From the NCBI RefSeq assembly GCF_009792895.1, contig NZ_WSSC01000004.1, positions 248,001 through 312,000 of the forward strand: a DNA stretch of 64,000 nucleotides. The letters run 5' to 3'. Below, in pieces: positions 18,756 to 27,755 of this stretch (positions are counted from its first letter, which is position 1; each line of letters begins with the position of its first letter). The position numbers and the translations under genes are program-made. The stretch is from Pigmentibacter ruber. GTDB lineage: Bacteria; Bdellovibrionota_B; Oligoflexia; Silvanigrellales; Silvanigrellaceae. Under the pieces are notes generated by a model. It worked only from the letters and a program-made list of their open reading frames with translations, did no database searches and was not told the origin of the DNA.

Positions 18756-19247
18756 TCATTCGGTTATACAGTTATCAATCACACCTTCGCACATTTTTCC
18801 TAATTGAAATAAAGAAAGAAACTCAAAATTTGGATTTGAAAATGTTGAATAATTATTTAAAAATAAACTATCTTGGCTTGAGAATTGATAAACAGAAATT
18901 CGGCCATTTACAAAATATTGATTGTCTACAAAAAAAGGATGCCATAAGGAATAAAAATGATCTGCTGGTTGTAAAATAGAAAATTGTTCACCAAATTTTT
19001 TAATACACATTTCTTTTAATTTTTTGTAACCTTCTAGTCCATCACTTAACTCAAAGTATGAAAATATATGATCTGGGGTAAGCCATTGTGTTTTCCAATA
19101 GCCCACAACTTTAACATAATTATTTTGAGAATCACGTAACCATTTCCAATCTAAATTTTTATTCACGCAATTAACATATGTTTCATCAGCAGAAGCAAAA
19201 TTTTTTAAGGAAAACAAAATAATAGTAATGATGTATTTTTTTAACAT
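18756..19247 (-). CDS. Secreted protein, paralogue of the one at 15967-16380
   Basis: 163 residues with a Sec signal peptide (ending near FASADE). It shares ETYV.C.N...DWKWL, YFELSDGLEGYKKLKEMC and QP......WHPF with the protein encoded at 15967-16380. It has an additional C-terminal ~35 residues that include two more Cys (KMCEGVIDNC). Probably a disulphide-stabilised secreted or periplasmic protein. The family is unknown to me. It is oriented toward the tRNA-Asp gene. Confidence 0.6.
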   Translation of the reverse strand: MLKKYIITIILFSLKNFASADETYVNCVNKNLDWKWLRDSQNNYVKVVGYWKTQWLTPDHIFSYFELSDGLEGYKKLKEMCIKKFGEQFSILQPADHFYSLWHPFFVDNQYFVNGRISVYQFSSQDSLFLNNYSTFSNPNFEFLSLFQLGKMCEGVIDNCITE

Positions 19248-19352
19248 AAACCCTTCTAAAAAAAATTATATAAATTATTAATTTTTTTTAGATATATGAA
19301 TATTTTATTTTGAGCAAGAACAAAAAGGAATTTGAAAAGAACTTAGGAAACT

Positions 19353-20510
19353 TTACTTAGGTAACAAAATTTCCCAAGTATCTGAGGAGGGTATACTTGG
19401 ATTAACTAAATTCAATTGATTTCTATATTTTGATAATTCTAAATATATTTTTTTTCTAGTTCTATTTATTCCACCTAAAGGTCTGAAATCTTCACTTCCA
19501 TGCCACGGTGTAAAAGATAATTCTTCACATATTTTTAAAGCTTCAGATGAATTTGGAGCTTGTTCTTTAGGAATATAAATTGTTGCTACTTTAAAAATAT
19601 TATTTTTTCCCTTCCAAGTTGTTGGCCACTCAACAGTAGAATCTTCTATGAGATGTTGTTTTGCATCTCTCTGTGGGATAATAAAAAAGTCAAAACAAAA
19701 TTCACTTCTTGCTAAATTCATGGCTAAGGCATCTCTTAAATAATTATCTTGCCGTTGTTCTTTTGGAATATCAATAAAATTTTGTCCAGTACAAGGCTTG
19801 GCAGTAAATTTCATAGCTGATTTATCACCAATTTTGTATGGAGTTTGACTCCAATATTGTGATGCTAATGGATTAGTAGGTGACTTGGATATAGATTTTG
19901 TAATAATATCTGCTTCATATGGATTATTTTTTAGCCACTCTTTAAATCCTTCTGGACCACTTTTTCGTGCCATCATGAAAGGTAAGTAATCTTTAGAATT
20001 TCTTAAAAAGAAAACGGGATGATCAATCATAATGAAGTCTTGAGTGTTTAATTCGCCATTAGCTTCTTCATAGCTTAGTAAATTTGCTTTAACATCAAGA
20101 ATTTTTATAGCCATGCCATGCGCATCACCAACTTTATCAGATTTTAATTCACTAGATCCATTTGAAAAACGAAGTATAGCTTTATATTCATCCTTTGTTG
20201 AAAAAATCCCTTTTCTGAATTTAGATGGAATATTCGATTCAATTTTAAATTTAGCTGCAACACATCCATGCTGTTTAGCATGAGCATCTCTTTTTGCAGG
20301 ATGATCTTGCCCTTGTCTATTGTTGTAACCATTTTGCACTACACCTTTTAGAAGTTTTATTAATTGCTCATTAAATTGTTCCTCCTCAGGAGTTGTGGGT
20401 ATTTCCTCTCCTAGTGATAGTACTTTCTTTCTTTTAATTTCTTGCGAATAAACAGTTTGAGAAAAAAGATATAAAGGGAAAAGCAAGAAGACTATTTTTT
20501 TAATTTGCAT
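19353..20510 (-). CDS. Periplasmic catalase-family (SrpA/y4iL-like) haem protein
   Basis: 385 residues with a Sec signal peptide (cleavage near VYSQE). The distal haem region is recognisable as RDAHAKQHGCVAAKF, followed by ILRFSNGSSE and DAHGMAIKI, a compact catalase-like core. RPLGGINRTRKKIYLELSKYR near the C-terminus is characteristic of the small catalase-related proteins (y4iL/SrpA type), which lack the large wrapping and flavodoxin domains of true catalases. Probable role: peroxide or organic-peroxide handling, or another haem-dependent oxidation, in the periplasm. Activity cannot be inferred. It diverges from the TPMT gene. Confidence 0.82.
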   Translation of the reverse strand: MQIKKIVFLLFPLYLFSQTVYSQEIKRKKVLSLGEEIPTTPEEEQFNEQLIKLLKGVVQNGYNNRQGQDHPAKRDAHAKQHGCVAAKFKIESNIPSKFRKGIFSTKDEYKAILRFSNGSSELKSDKVGDAHGMAIKILDVKANLLSYEEANGELNTQDFIMIDHPVFFLRNSKDYLPFMMARKSGPEGFKEWLKNNPYEADIITKSISKSPTNPLASQYWSQTPYKIGDKSAMKFTAKPCTGQNFIDIPKEQRQDNYLRDALAMNLARSEFCFDFFIIPQRDAKQHLIEDSTVEWPTTWKGKNNIFKVATIYIPKEQAPNSSEALKICEELSFTPWHGSEDFRPLGGINRTRKKIYLELSKYRNQLNLVNPSIPSSDTWEILLPK

Positions 20511-20830
20511 AAATTACTCCCTTAAAGTTAAAAACAGTTTATAAATTAACTTTTAAATTTAGGCAATTAGCATATATTTTAGAAAAATTTCTTTGGTAAC
20601 TTTTTAATTCTACAATTTTTTTTAAGCACTCAATGAAAACCAATTAAAATAATATTAATTCAATTTAAAAGTAAATAAGTTAGTTACCAATAAAATATTA
20701 TTTTAGTTACTTTTATTAAAAAAAGTTTTTCTTAAAATTTTCTATAAGCAAAAATTATTTTTTGGTATTGATTTCTAAAAAAAATAATTTAAATTTGAAT
20801 TTTTCTTATTTAACTTGAAGGATTTTTATA
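20511..20830. other. Divergent intergenic region, catalase-like gene to tpm
   Basis: 320 AT-rich bases without a gene. A perfect 9-base inverted repeat, TTGGTAACT (20593-20601) and AGTTACCAA (20682-20690), lies about 90 bases apart. A related AGTTAC recurs near 20713. These could be binding sites for a regulator acting on both divergent genes. Confidence 0.35.
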
Positions 20831-21472
20831 ATGGATAAAAATTTTTGGCTAGAAAGATGGGAAACAAATAATATTCCGTTTCATCTTGAACAAACAAATC
20901 CAAGTTTACTTAAATATCAGCATTTTTTTACTGCAAAAACAAATAATAACATATTCCTTCCGCTATGCGGGAAAACATTAGATATTAAATGGTTACTTTC
21001 CCAAAATCAAAATATTATAGGTGTTGAACTTAGCGAAAAAGCAGTCATAGAACTATTTGAAAATTTAGGAGTGAATCCAAAAGTTAGTGTCTTACAGGAT
21101 ATGAAATTGTACTTTACTAAGAATGTCGCAATATATGTAGGAAATATTTTTAGTTTAACTAAAGAATTAATAGGAAATATTGACTACATATATGATAGAG
21201 CTGCTTTAGTTGCTTTGCCAAAAGAAGTGAGAATAAAATATACTTCACATTTAATGAATATAACAAATTCGGCTGATCAATTATTAATAACGTATAACTA
21301 TGATCAAACTCTTATGGACGGCCCTCCTTTTTCTCTGTCGCATAATGAAATTGAAACACACTACTCAAACCGTTATTCCATTAAAATTTTGGAAACTTTA
21401 ATAATTCCAAATGGTTTAAAAGGAATTTGTCCAGCTACCGAAGAAATATGGTATCTTAAGAAGAATGTTTAA
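20831..21472 (+). CDS. tpm: Thiopurine S-methyltransferase (TPMT)
   Basis: 213 residues, the usual length of bacterial TPMT. The signature is clear: FWLERWETNNIPFHL at the N-terminus, FLPLCGKTLDIKWLL (SAM-binding motif I region), IIGVELSEKAV and IDYIYDRAALVALP. It transfers a methyl group from SAM to thiol, selenium or tellurium compounds; the physiological substrate in bacteria is uncertain. The start has GAAGGA upstream. Monocistronic. Confidence 0.92.
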   Translation: MDKNFWLERWETNNIPFHLEQTNPSLLKYQHFFTAKTNNNIFLPLCGKTLDIKWLLSQNQNIIGVELSEKAVIELFENLGVNPKVSVLQDMKLYFTKNVAIYVGNIFSLTKELIGNIDYIYDRAALVALPKEVRIKYTSHLMNITNSADQLLITYNYDQTLMDGPPFSLSHNEIETHYSNRYSIKILETLIIPNGLKGICPATEEIWYLKKNV

Positions 21473-21795
21473 TATTTTTTATATAAACTTTTCATACAAT
21501 AAAACACTTTTACTACTACATAAATACATTGTTTTTTTGTTCCCTTTTTAATGATTTCTTAATCTAGCATTCATAAAATATACAGAATGAGAATTACCAT
21601 TTTATTCAATATTTTCATTATATTAAATAAATATTTAAATTACAAAAACATTAATATCTTTAATTTTAATTGGTTACTTTAATAGATAAATGAATTGAAT
21701 TTCAAAGCTTTTATCAATAATAATAACTTTGTAACAATTATATTTTGTTGCTAATTAATCATTATTTTATTTCATTTTATTATAAAGGAATATTT
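21473..21795. other. AT-rich intergenic region
   Basis: About 320 bases between tpm and the tandem-domain lipoprotein gene. No gene, RNA or clear terminator was found. An in-frame ATG at 21745 is judged not to be the start of the following gene. Confidence 0.4.
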
Positions 21796-22815
21796 ATGAA
21801 ATTCACTTCTAAAAAAATTTTAGTTTCATTAACTTTAATTTCAGCATTAGGACTCTATTCTTGTAAGAAAAGCTCTAACTCTTCTCCTCAAGAAACAACA
21901 GCAGACATCACTCCAGGAGTTATTGTTCCTGAAAAAGATACTAAAAATTTAATTACTGAAGACAAATCATATATATCTGAAGATTTATCTATCGAAGCTT
22001 CAACTGAAAAAGACAAAACTACAGGTTCTGTTTACTTTATTTTGAAAGATTCTGACATGAAAGGCGTTTGGGGACAATATAACGTTAAGTCTACAAAATT
22101 TGATGTAGAAGCTATCAATGAAGCAACTAAAGAAAAAACTAAAATTAAATTTACTGCTTATAGAGATAATGCATGTGGTTTTGAAAGACAAATGAATGAT
22201 GGTATTACATGCCCAACTGAAAAACCTGATTTTTCAAGCTTAATAGTTAAATATGATCCAGCAGATAATGCTAAATTAGAAAATGGAATTTTTACAGGAA
22301 CAATCAACATTCAAGCAAAAGGTTGGCATACACCAAGTTATGAAAAAGACATTACTTTAGAATTTAAAATTAATAATAAATTGGCAAATGTAATTACTGC
22401 TACAAAACCTTATGCTTCAAAAGATTTTTCTTTGAAAGCAGCTAACGAAACTAGAAAAAGTTCTGTTTACTTTTTAATCAATGATTTAAAACCAATTTGG
22501 GGAGTTGATCAATACAAAACTAAAGGAACAGATTTCAAAGTTTTAGCTCAACATGGTGACAAATTAGTTCAATTAACTCTTACAGGTTACAGAAGTGTTG
22601 GAAGTGGTGTAGACTGTGGAATTTTAAATATGAATGATGGAGCAATCTGCTACAACAATTTTGGATCTGTGTTAAATGTAAAATTTGACTCAACAAAAAA
22701 TCCAAATTTGGCAGAAGGTCTGTACACAGGTAAATTTGAAATATTAGCTAAAGGCTGGCATGTAGACTTTGCTGAAAAAGTTGAATTAGAACTTGCAGTA
22801 GAAGTTAAAAAATAA
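21796..22815 (+). CDS. Lipoprotein with a tandemly duplicated domain
   Basis: 339 residues from the ATG at 21796, which has AAAGGA 8 bases ahead; the upstream ATG at 21745 would bury the signal peptide. The lipobox is LYSC, with Cys at residue ~22. Two copies of a ~115-residue module follow: each runs VYF.L.D....WG..QY..K.T.F.V, a GYR/AYR stretch, an MNDG.. C pair, LNVKFD/LIVKYD, and ends G.YTG...I.AKGWH. Each module appears to hold one disulphide (CGFERQMNDGITC; CGILNMNDGAIC). Probably a surface or periplasmic binding protein; family not recognised. A strong terminator follows. Confidence 0.75.
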   Translation: MKFTSKKILVSLTLISALGLYSCKKSSNSSPQETTADITPGVIVPEKDTKNLITEDKSYISEDLSIEASTEKDKTTGSVYFILKDSDMKGVWGQYNVKSTKFDVEAINEATKEKTKIKFTAYRDNACGFERQMNDGITCPTEKPDFSSLIVKYDPADNAKLENGIFTGTINIQAKGWHTPSYEKDITLEFKINNKLANVITATKPYASKDFSLKAANETRKSSVYFLINDLKPIWGVDQYKTKGTDFKVLAQHGDKLVQLTLTGYRSVGSGVDCGILNMNDGAICYNNFGSVLNVKFDSTKNPNLAEGLYTGKFEILAKGWHVDFAEKVELELAVEVKK

Positions 22816-22846
22816 CAGCACGAGCTATTAGTTCCTTGGAATAGCG

Positions 22847-22881
22847 AAAAATGGCGGATAATTTAGATATCCGCCATTTTT
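22847..22881 (+). terminator. Strong intrinsic terminator
   Basis: A perfect 14-base-pair stem (22847-22860 with 22868-22881) built on TGGCGGAT/ATCCGCCA, with a 7-base loop and T-rich flank. It starts 32 bases after the lipoprotein stop codon. Confidence 0.9.
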
Positions 22882-23020
22882 ATTTTTATCTATAATAAAC
22901 ATAATCACTTATGTTTATTTAATTTTCTAGATATTGCAAAAAATATAAAAAAGTATAATAAAAACTTAACAAGTAAAGGATAAGCCCCTTGTTTGTTTTC
23001 TTTTCTATCTAGGATTCATT

Positions 23021-24433
23021 ATGCTTATTTTTTCTAGAGTTTTTAAAACAGTATTTTTTACATGTCTATCTATACAATCAGTATTTGCTAATAATTACAG
23101 TAATAAAAAAAATTATTATTTAGAGAAAGTTAGTCAAGTTTTACCAGAATCATCTTTATCAACTTTCTTGTACAAGTATTCTAATGGCTTAACTTTAATA
23201 GTAGTCCCACAAACAAAAAATTCATTTTCCACGCTTTTTACAGTTGTAAATGCTGGTAGCAATAAAGAAATTGAAAAAAAAGATGCTGGAATAGCACATT
23301 TTCTAGAACATCTATTTTTCCTAGACGCAAAAGGCTCGAAAAATAAGAAATTTGAACAAGAACTGTTGAAATTGGGTGCTGAATTCAACGCTCACACGTA
23401 TAAAAGATTTGTCAGATTTTATATCAATTTTCCTGCTCCTGCTTTTGACGAAATTTTAAAATTACAAGGAAATATGTTCCAAAATTTAGAAATAAATAGT
23501 ACTTCATTAGAAAATGAAAGAAACATTGTACTAAATGAGAAATCTATATCTGTAGATAAAGACGATATTTTTTCTAAAACTTCAGAGACATTAAATAAAA
23601 TTCTTTACCATAAAACACCATACGAAGAAAGTATTCTTGGTTCAGAAGAAAATATTAAATCATTTACTGCTAAACAATTATATGATTTTTATTCTCAACA
23701 CTATTCTCCCAAAAATACTATTTTTATAGTTGTGGGAAAATTTAATCCAGATAATATTGCGGAAAAAATATACCAAGAATTTAAAAACTGGAAAGCTAAA
23801 TCAGAAAATCCTGAAAAAAAATATTCTCACAATTTAAATTTTTCAAATTACATTTGCTTTGATAAAAATTTACCAACAAATCGATTCACTTTTGTTTTTA
23901 AGAAAGAGAAATTTTCTGAAGAAGATATTATTTATTTTGATATACTAAATTATATTCTGACAAATAAATCAAACTCTTTTGTAAGTGAACTTTACGAAAA
24001 AGATTATATTTCAGATTTTTATTTGTATTATAATACAGGAAGCGGCGTTATTGATGACGAGACTGAATTCAACTTTGAAACAAGTGATCCTAAAAATTTT
24101 TCAACACACAAAAATGCTCTTTTTAATAAATTAAATGAAATAAAAAATACTAAATTTACCTTTTATGAATTAAATAAAATGAGAGATTATTTAATCAAAA
24201 ACTCTGCTTTAAATTATGAAAAAAGCTTTAATATTGCTGAAAATATTGCTTTTAATTTTTTTACTTTTAAAACTACAAATCCAGAAGTAAAATTATCTGA
24301 GATTATTTCTAATTTAAATAACTCAAATTTTTCAAATTGGATTGAAGAAAATTTTATTAAAAACAAATATTATACAAAAAAATTTCTGCAGGATAAAAAA
24401 TTAATTAATTTCTGTAAAATTGATGAAAGATAG
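23021..24433 (+). CDS. M16-family zinc metallopeptidase, catalytic subunit
   Basis: 470 residues with a Sec signal peptide (ending near VFANN). The inverted zinc motif HFLEH (HxxEH) lies in DAGIAHFLEHLFF, and the third zinc ligand Glu is in ENERNIVLNEKSI about 76 residues later. This is the active half of a two-subunit M16B peptidase (pitrilysin/MPP-like), acting in the periplasm or at the outer face on unfolded or peptide substrates. The partner gene overlaps or abuts its 3' end. Confidence 0.88.
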   Translation: MLIFSRVFKTVFFTCLSIQSVFANNYSNKKNYYLEKVSQVLPESSLSTFLYKYSNGLTLIVVPQTKNSFSTLFTVVNAGSNKEIEKKDAGIAHFLEHLFFLDAKGSKNKKFEQELLKLGAEFNAHTYKRFVRFYINFPAPAFDEILKLQGNMFQNLEINSTSLENERNIVLNEKSISVDKDDIFSKTSETLNKILYHKTPYEESILGSEENIKSFTAKQLYDFYSQHYSPKNTIFIVVGKFNPDNIAEKIYQEFKNWKAKSENPEKKYSHNLNFSNYICFDKNLPTNRFTFVFKKEKFSEEDIIYFDILNYILTNKSNSFVSELYEKDYISDFYLYYNTGSGVIDDETEFNFETSDPKNFSTHKNALFNKLNEIKNTKFTFYELNKMRDYLIKNSALNYEKSFNIAENIAFNFFTFKTTNPEVKLSEIISNLNNSNFSNWIEENFIKNKYYTKKFLQDKKLINFCKIDER

Positions 24434-24437
24434 AAAT

Positions 24438-25916
24438 ATGTATATTAATTATATTAAACTGATTTTTCCTTTTCTAATAATATTAAGCAATCCTTCTTAC
24501 TCACTAGATCTATTTAAGAAAAAAAACAACAATTTGTATGAAAATATTCATGCATTTGAAAGGGATCAGATTGATTTCAAAAAAATATCATTGCCAAATA
24601 AAAGCTCAATTTATTGGCACAATAGCTTAGATAAATCACCTTTATTTTATTTAACCATTTCTTTTGCCAATGGCTTAAATATTTTTAATGGTAAAGAAAA
24701 GACTGCCTTTCATATTTTCCTTCAATTACTTAATTTAAACTTAATAACTAGGACGCACCCAATATGTGTAAATGATGGAAGCGATAATCTAGAAATTAAT
24801 TACTTTTATACTAATGAAAATAAAGCCTATTTTCAGTTTATAGGGTTAAATAAAAATTTAGATTATCATCTGCAATATATAAATTGTATATTTAATTCCC
24901 CAATTTATTTTGAAGAAAATTTATCTTATTACATAAAAAATTGGAAAAACAAAATATCAGATAAAATAAATTTAAATGATACTTCATTAACTCAAGATTT
25001 GATTAATGAAGAAATAAGTTTTTTATCTTATAACAAATTTTATAATCTAAATAATTCAAATAGCTTAGATAGTGTTAAAATAAGAGATATAGAAAAAATA
25101 CACGAAAAAGTAGTGCATGCAAATGGTTTAAAATTAGTATACATATCAACTACTGAAAAAGATCAATTACCTGTAATTAAGAAATTCTTAAATAAATTAC
25201 CGCAAGGTAACATTTATCCAGAACTCTACCATGAAAATATTGAATTGCAAAAAAAATCAGAAAAATTTGATATTTATATTCTGCAAAATAAGAACTTTAA
25301 ACGCAACTATATAACAATTAGTCAAAATTTCTCAGACAATTATAATTTTAGTAAAACAGATAATATGCACCTTGATATTATTTATTTTGATTTTAAAGAC
25401 AATTTTTTCTTCCCTAAAATTCGTTCCGAAACAGGTATTAGTTATAACCCCTATACTATACTCAATGATACAGAATTTTCCTTAGTATATGAAAGCCCTA
25501 AAAATGATGTATTTAATTCTATCAATCTTTCACTTGACCTACTAGATAATTACATAAAAACTGGGATATCTAGAGAAAATTTAATTAATACAAAAAAAAG
25601 CATTATTCACTCAGAAGCAAAAAAAGAATTTACAAATTCAGATTATCTAAAGTTAATCACTGGGAAAGTTTCATCTAACTCGATTCCTAATATTGATGTT
25701 TCAGATTATCTTTTATATATAAAAAATATTAACGATTTAAATAAAATAAATAGAACATTAAACACATTTTTTAAGAGAGAAAAATATTCAATTATTTATA
25801 TCATCGGTGATCCAAGCATAGAAGAGCTCGATAAACTTAAAAATCATCCAAAAATTCAATCAGTCAATCTTTTTACTAAAGAATATTTTGTCAAAGAGTA
25901 TAAGAATAGAAAATAA
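24438..25916 (+). CDS. M16-family peptidase homologue, non-catalytic partner
   Basis: About 492 residues with a signal peptide (ending near NPSYS). At the place of the zinc motif the sequence is AFHIFLQLLN, so the Glu and second His are missing and zinc binding is lost. The C-terminal half has IRSETGISYNPYT, the Arg/Tyr pair that substrate-binding partners of M16B enzymes supply. It therefore probably forms a heterodimer with the product of the preceding gene. Alternative in-frame ATG codons at 24420 and 24423 would overlap the upstream gene; 24438 is 4 bases after its stop. Confidence 0.75.
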   Translation: MYINYIKLIFPFLIILSNPSYSLDLFKKKNNNLYENIHAFERDQIDFKKISLPNKSSIYWHNSLDKSPLFYLTISFANGLNIFNGKEKTAFHIFLQLLNLNLITRTHPICVNDGSDNLEINYFYTNENKAYFQFIGLNKNLDYHLQYINCIFNSPIYFEENLSYYIKNWKNKISDKINLNDTSLTQDLINEEISFLSYNKFYNLNNSNSLDSVKIRDIEKIHEKVVHANGLKLVYISTTEKDQLPVIKKFLNKLPQGNIYPELYHENIELQKKSEKFDIYILQNKNFKRNYITISQNFSDNYNFSKTDNMHLDIIYFDFKDNFFFPKIRSETGISYNPYTILNDTEFSLVYESPKNDVFNSINLSLDLLDNYIKTGISRENLINTKKSIIHSEAKKEFTNSDYLKLITGKVSSNSIPNIDVSDYLLYIKNINDLNKINRTLNTFFKREKYSIIYIIGDPSIEELDKLKNHPKIQSVNLFTKEYFVKEYKNRK

Positions 25917-25920
25917 TATT

Positions 25921-26919
25921 TTATTTTACAAGAATATCACCAGCATTTATTTTTACAAAAACATCTTCTAAACCAGGTGATTCAGTACATATGTCATTAA
26001 TTTTAAGTTTTAACTTATCAGTGACAATATGGAGAATATTTACTGAATCTAAGAAAGAACTCATACTACCATGAATATAAGGTAAAGATAATTTTAATGC
26101 CCCTGTGCTTTGTGTCACTGTTTTAATTGCTTCTACTCCAACATTTTTTTCTTTTAAATAGGGTTGATTTTCCTCAATCCAAGTTTTTACATTTGAGACT
26201 TCAGTAAAACAACAGACTTTATGCATACCACCTAACGCGAGCAAATCTGCATTTTCTTTTAAAGTTACTATTTCACCTTGTTTTATAATAGCAATTCTGC
26301 TGCAAAATTCTTCTGCTTCTTGCAAATAGTGAGTGGTTAAAATAATTGTTAAGCCCTCTTTGTGTAAATCCTCAATAAATTCCCACATACTTTTTCTAAG
26401 TTGAATATCAACACCTGCTGTGGGTTCATCTAAAACTAATATTTTTGGTTTATGCACTAATGCTCTGGCTATCATCATTCTTCGCTTCATTCCACCACTT
26501 AATTCACGAGTTGTTTTTTTCTCATGATCAAGCAGCATTAGTTTATCTAACAAAAAATGGATCCATTCTGTATCAGGTTTAAAGCCAGATAGCTTACTTT
26601 GAATTTTAAGCATAGTAGGTAAATTAAAGAATGTATCGGCGATTAATTCTTGCTGAACAACCCCTAATAATCTTTTTGTTTCAGATGTATTTTTAGAAAC
26701 ACTTAACCCCTCAACAAAAACATCGCCAGTAGTTGGTTTATTTATTCCAGCTAAAAGACTTAATAGCGTTGTTTTTCCTGCACCATTATGCCCTAATAAG
26801 CCAAAGCATTCTCCTTTCTTAATTTGCAAATCAATCGGTTTTAAGGCAGTAAACAAATCACCTTTTGGCAATTTATATGTCTTACTTGCATTTTTAAATT
26901 CAATAGCAATATTGCTCAT
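25921..26919 (-). CDS. ABC exporter ATP-binding protein (ABC-2 type)
   Basis: 332 residues. Walker A GHNGAGKTTLL, signature ELSGGMKRRMMIARAL, Walker B LVLDEPTAG and a switch His in TTHYLQEAEEF are all present. A C-terminal ~100-residue extension is typical of ABC-2 exporters (NodI/CcmA-like). It powers the permease encoded 3 bases upstream. The substrate could be a drug, polysaccharide or lipid. Last gene of the long minus-strand run. Confidence 0.9.
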   Translation of the reverse strand: MSNIAIEFKNASKTYKLPKGDLFTALKPIDLQIKKGECFGLLGHNGAGKTTLLSLLAGINKPTTGDVFVEGLSVSKNTSETKRLLGVVQQELIADTFFNLPTMLKIQSKLSGFKPDTEWIHFLLDKLMLLDHEKKTTRELSGGMKRRMMIARALVHKPKILVLDEPTAGVDIQLRKSMWEFIEDLHKEGLTIILTTHYLQEAEEFCSRIAIIKQGEIVTLKENADLLALGGMHKVCCFTEVSNVKTWIEENQPYLKEKNVGVEAIKTVTQSTGALKLSLPYIHGSMSSFLDSVNILHIVTDKLKLKINDICTESPGLEDVFVKINAGDILVK

Positions 26920-26921
26920 TA

Positions 26922-27743
26922 TTATGCCCTCAAACCAAAGCCTGATTTTAAAACTTTAACCGAAAAAACTGAGGTTAAAATAAAAAAAAGTATTGATACA
27001 GAAAAACTAATTAAAGGAGATGTATCTGAAATACCTAAAATTGAGAAACGAAACATACTCACTATATAAAATATTGGATTAAAATATCTTATAAATTGAA
27101 TCCATTCAGGAAAAGTATTGAATGAAAAAAATACTCCAGAAAAAAAGATTAATGGCTGAACTATAAAAGAAATTAAAATACCTACTTGATCCCAACTTTT
27201 ACAAACAGCTCCAGCAGCTATACCAATACTTCCAAATATTCCTGTAGCCAAAAACAATGCTATAATTAATAAAAATGGGTTAAATGGAATAAAAGTCCAA
27301 GCACATAAAAATCCAGCCGCAAGGACTGCTAAAGTAACAATTAATGAGCGAATTACTGCACCACTAATATAAGCAAACCACATTGCAAATGGAGAAAGAG
27401 GTGCCATTAAAACATCTACAATTGTTCCACTCCATTTAGCAATCATAATACTACTCATTGGATTTTGTAGCCCAGCATTTACTACTTCCATCGCAATAAT
27501 TCCTGGGATTAAGAAAACTACATAATCATAACCATGTGTCAGAACATGATCATTATTTTTGGAAATTAATTTTCCTAATGCTAAACCAAACAAGCCAAAA
27601 TAAAGAATAGCACTTCCAAAGGGAGCTAAAATTGTTTGTGCTGGGACTGCAAAAAATCGACGAACTTCTCTTTCAAAGACGCCGAAACCCGGAAGCCAAG
27701 ATTTTCCTTCGGCTTCTTTTTTCAAGTATTCTTGAATATTCAT
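26922..27743 (-). CDS. ABC-2 type transport permease
   Basis: 273 residues with about six membrane segments and the ABC-2 membrane fold (NodJ/YadH-like). The block GLQNPMSSIMIAKWSGTIVD is characteristic. It pairs with the ATPase gene 3 bases downstream. The start is 13 bases after sbcC. Confidence 0.88.
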   Translation of the reverse strand: MNIQEYLKKEAEGKSWLPGFGVFEREVRRFFAVPAQTILAPFGSAILYFGLFGLALGKLISKNNDHVLTHGYDYVVFLIPGIIAMEVVNAGLQNPMSSIMIAKWSGTIVDVLMAPLSPFAMWFAYISGAVIRSLIVTLAVLAAGFLCAWTFIPFNPFLLIIALFLATGIFGSIGIAAGAVCKSWDQVGILISFIVQPLIFFSGVFFSFNTFPEWIQFIRYFNPIFYIVSMFRFSILGISDTSPLISFSVSILFFILTSVFSVKVLKSGFGLRA

Positions 27744-27755
27744 TAAAACCTCAAA

